Origin: JAWWBG01 sp033721095
Lineage (GTDB): Bacteria > Actinomycetota > Nitriliruptoria > Nitriliruptorales > Nitriliruptoraceae
Direction: 5' to 3'
NCBI GenBank assembly: GCA_033721095.1
Contig: JAWWBG010000125.1
Location: 1 to 7,818 of the forward strand
DNA length: 7,818 nt
This document shows, in pieces, positions 6,327 through 7,818 of the stretch. The notes under the pieces are model-generated. The model had not been told where the DNA came from and did no database searches. It saw only the letters and a list, made by a program, of their open reading frames with translations. Position 1 is the stretch's first letter. Each line of letters starts with the position of its first letter. A program made the translations under genes and the position numbers.

Positions 6327-7105
6327 GCGTCAGGCATGGCACGACCGTAACGAACGCCTTCGAGCGTGAGGCCATGGGACGGCGCCACCCGGGCAGCGAA
6401 CGATCTGTCCCTCGCAGCGAGGACGTCGGCCAACCAGTCGGGTGTTCGCCGGCCGCGTCCGACCTCGACGAGGCACCCGACGATCGAGCGGACCTGCTGG
6501 TGGCAGAAGGCGGGCCCGCGCAACCGCACGTGGACGAGTCCGTCTCGGCGTGCGACCGTGATCTCGTCGATGCGCCTGACCGTGCTCTTCCCCGCCGCCT
6601 TGCGACAGAAGCTGGCGAAGTCGTGCTCGCCGACGAGGGCCTTGGCGGCGAGCTGCATCGGCCGCAGGCGCAGCTGTTCATCCAGGTGCCAGAGGCGGTG
6701 ACGATCGCGAGGGTCGATGGGCCGCCCGTCGGCGATCACGTAGCGATAGCGACGTTCGACGGCGCTGAAGCGCGCGTCGAAGCTCGGCGGCACGGGCGTG
6801 ATCGACCAGATCGTGATCTCGTCACCGACGATCCGACCCACCCTCATGCGCAGTCGGTGGAGATCGACCGGGGCCTGAACATCCAGATGAACAACTTGAG
6901 CGAGTGCGTGGACACCACGGTCAGTGCGTCCGGCACACGTGGTCCGCACGTCGTCGAGGCGAAGCACGCGCGCGAGCGCCGATTCGAGTTCGCCCTGGAC
7001 CGTGCGACGATCGCGCTGGCGCGCGAAGCCGTGGAATCCGCCGCCGTCGTAGGCCAGATCGATCCGCAGGCGGACCGAGCCGACAGGATCGGGCGTGGAC
7101 GTCAG
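6314..7105 (-). CDS. truA: tRNA pseudouridine(38-40) synthase TruA, probable CTG start
   Basis: TruA converts uridines 38-40 of the tRNA anticodon arm to pseudouridine. Read from CTG at 7105 the product is 263 residues, the usual family length. It contains LAYDGGGFHGFARQ, RTVQGELE, the catalytic motif AGRTDRGVHA with D62 (E. coli TruA uses D60), the FDARFSA..RRYRY segment, and the C-terminal HQQVRSIVG and GLTLEGVRYG. Between the upstream in-frame stop (TGA at 7129-7127) and the conserved LAYDG there is no ATG, GTG or TTG. The first conventional start is GTG at 6967, which would remove the YDG motif and leave the catalytic Asp at residue 16. CTG at 7105 overlaps the rplQ stop as CTGA and has GAGGA about 6 bases upstream. 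It is therefore the best start, though GTC at 7075 or CTG at 7069 cannot be excluded. It is co-transcribed with rplQ. Confidence 0.9.
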   Translation of the reverse strand: MTSTPDPVGSVRLRIDLAYDGGGFHGFARQRDRRTVQGELESALARVLRLDDVRTTCAGRTDRGVHALAQVVHLDVQAPVDLHRLRMRVGRIVGDEITIWSITPVPPSFDARFSAVERRYRYVIADGRPIDPRDRHRLWHLDEQLRLRPMQLAAKALVGEHDFASFCRKAAGKSTVRRIDEITVARRDGLVHVRLRGPAFCHQQVRSIVGCLVEVGRGRRTPDWLADVLAARDRSFAARVAPSHGLTLEGVRYGRAMPDAPSV

Positions 7106-7734
7106 TCCTTGTCCTCGTCGCCGGCCTCATCGTCCGACTCGGCGGAGACGTCCGCGCCGTCGGCCTCGTCGACGACATCGTCGTCCGCGTCCGCTTCGGT
7201 CACCCCGCCCTCGGGGCCGTCCTCATCGAGGTCCTCGTCCTCGTCCAACTCCGACAGGTCGAGGTCCTCGATTCTCAAGCCGGTTTCCTCGCGCTCCGCC
7301 CGACGGCGACGACGACCGAAGATGCCGCGCGAGCGGCGCGTCCGCGACTCGGTGATCGCCTCCGAGCCGGAGCCCTCGCCGAGGTCGACCAGCTCGATGA
7401 TCGCCATCCGGGCGTTGTCGCCCTTCCGCGGCGGCAGCTTCGTGATCCGGGTGTAGCCGCCATTGCGGTCGACAAACCTCGGCGCGATGTCGTCGAACAG
7501 GTAGGCGACGACGTCGCGGTCGGTGATCTTGGACAGCACGAGACGTCGAGCGTGCAGGTCCCCACGCTTGGCCTTCGTGATGAGCTTCTCGGCGTAGGGC
7601 CGCAGCGCCTTGGCCTTGGCCTCCGTGGTCCGGATCCGGCCGTGCGTGAACAGGTCGGCGGCCAGGCCGGCGAGCATGTGGCGCTGGTGCGCGGGCCCGG
7701 AGCCCAGCCGGGCTCCCCTGGTTGGCGTCGGCAT
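7102..7734 (-). CDS. rplQ: 50S ribosomal protein L17 with long acidic C-terminal tail
   Basis: 210 residues. Residues 1-118 are a complete L17, a 23S rRNA-binding protein near the peptide exit tunnel: MPTPTRGARLGSGPAHQRHM at the start, then ITKAKRGDLHARR, NGGYTRITKLPPRKGDNA and MAIIELV. The typical bacterial protein ends near here. A basic stretch (RRSRGIFGRRRRRAERE) follows, then about 60 residues dominated by Asp and Glu with some Ala and Ser, ending DEAGDEDKD. Extended L17 tails are known in actinobacteria, but their role is unclear. The ATG at 7734 is supported by conservation and by a modest AAAGG 7 bases upstream (7742-7746). The stop overlaps the proposed truA start by 4 bases. rpoA is expected upstream but is not recognisable within the window. 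Confidence 0.96.
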   Translation of the reverse strand: MPTPTRGARLGSGPAHQRHMLAGLAADLFTHGRIRTTEAKAKALRPYAEKLITKAKRGDLHARRLVLSKITDRDVVAYLFDDIAPRFVDRNGGYTRITKLPPRKGDNARMAIIELVDLGEGSGSEAITESRTRRSRGIFGRRRRRAEREETGLRIEDLDLSELDEDEDLDEDGPEGGVTEADADDDVVDEADGADVSAESDDEAGDEDKD

Positions 7735-7775
7735 CGCGGTGCCTTTGCGTCCGTGTGGTTGTCAGGGTCGGGTTC

Positions 7776-7818
7776 GTGGCCCGGGCCGACCGCGGTGCGT
7801 CGGGCGGCCCGTGGCCAC
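7776..7818 (-). other. GC-rich stem-loop upstream of rplQ, at the window edge
   Basis: GTGGCC-CGGGCCG (7776-7788) pairs with CGGCCCG-T-GGCCAC (7805-7818): 13 base pairs with one unpaired T at 7812 and a 16-base loop. It ends 41 bases before the rplQ start and may extend past the edge. No U-tract follows on the minus strand. It could be a weak terminator, attenuator or processing element between the expected rpoA and rplQ. No protein is recognised in 7735-7818. Confidence 0.45.

Noticed and set aside
6314..6967. Shorter truA starting at GTG 6967
   Set aside because: It would lose the conserved YDG and RTVQGELE segments, which are present in frame upstream, and leave the catalytic Asp only 16 residues from the start.
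5474..7456. Long plus-strand open frame (660 codons)
   Set aside because: It crosses antisense over four real features (kinase start, FHA gene, truA, rplQ). It has Ser-rich stretches mirroring the acidic tail of L17 and no family resemblance.

Overview
The window is high-GC DNA with every supported gene on the minus strand, so genes are transcribed from high to low coordinates. The L17 sequence, the GC content, the frequent GTG starts and the PknK-like kinase architecture point to an actinomycete (Actinomycetota). A deep-branching group such as Acidimicrobiia is possible, but that is inference and nothing here fixes the genus.

Right part (7818 to about 6314): the end of a conserved ribosomal/translation cluster. 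A strong GC-rich stem-loop lies at the window edge, where rpoA would be expected upstream. It is followed by rplQ (ribosomal protein L17 with a long acidic tail) and truA (tRNA pseudouridine synthase A). truA has no ATG, GTG or TTG codon that would keep its conserved N-terminus. The best start is a CTG that overlaps the rplQ stop as CTGA. Two adjacent inverted repeats close this unit.

Middle (6244 to 2097): a two-gene signalling operon behind a recognisable -10 box (TAAAAT) and a strong ribosome binding site. The first gene encodes a small protein with an FHA (phosphothreonine-binding) domain and a LuxR-type helix-turn-helix. Five bases after its stop, a GTG opens a 1171-residue protein with a Ser/Thr kinase domain, a STAND-type ATPase and a long TPR-like helical region. 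That protein resembles mycobacterial PknK and has no DNA-binding domain of its own. The simplest model is that the kinase/ATPase senses something through its C-terminus, phosphorylates itself or its partner, and the FHA-HTH protein reads the phosphothreonine and changes transcription. This module is the best candidate here for an under-described system.

Left part (2096 to 1): a 344-base gene-free stretch with several small repeats, then the 5' part of a gene for a secreted protein. That gene runs off the left edge. It encodes a Sec signal peptide, six NHL-type repeats predicted to form a beta-propeller, and at least three cysteine-bearing bacterial (InlB B-type) repeats. Its spacer carries a 21-base exact copy of sequence from its own third InlB-type repeat. 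Whether it belongs to the signalling system is unknown; only adjacency and shared strand suggest it.

The long plus-strand open frames are antisense shadows of these genes. No tRNA, rRNA, CRISPR array or insertion sequence was seen.
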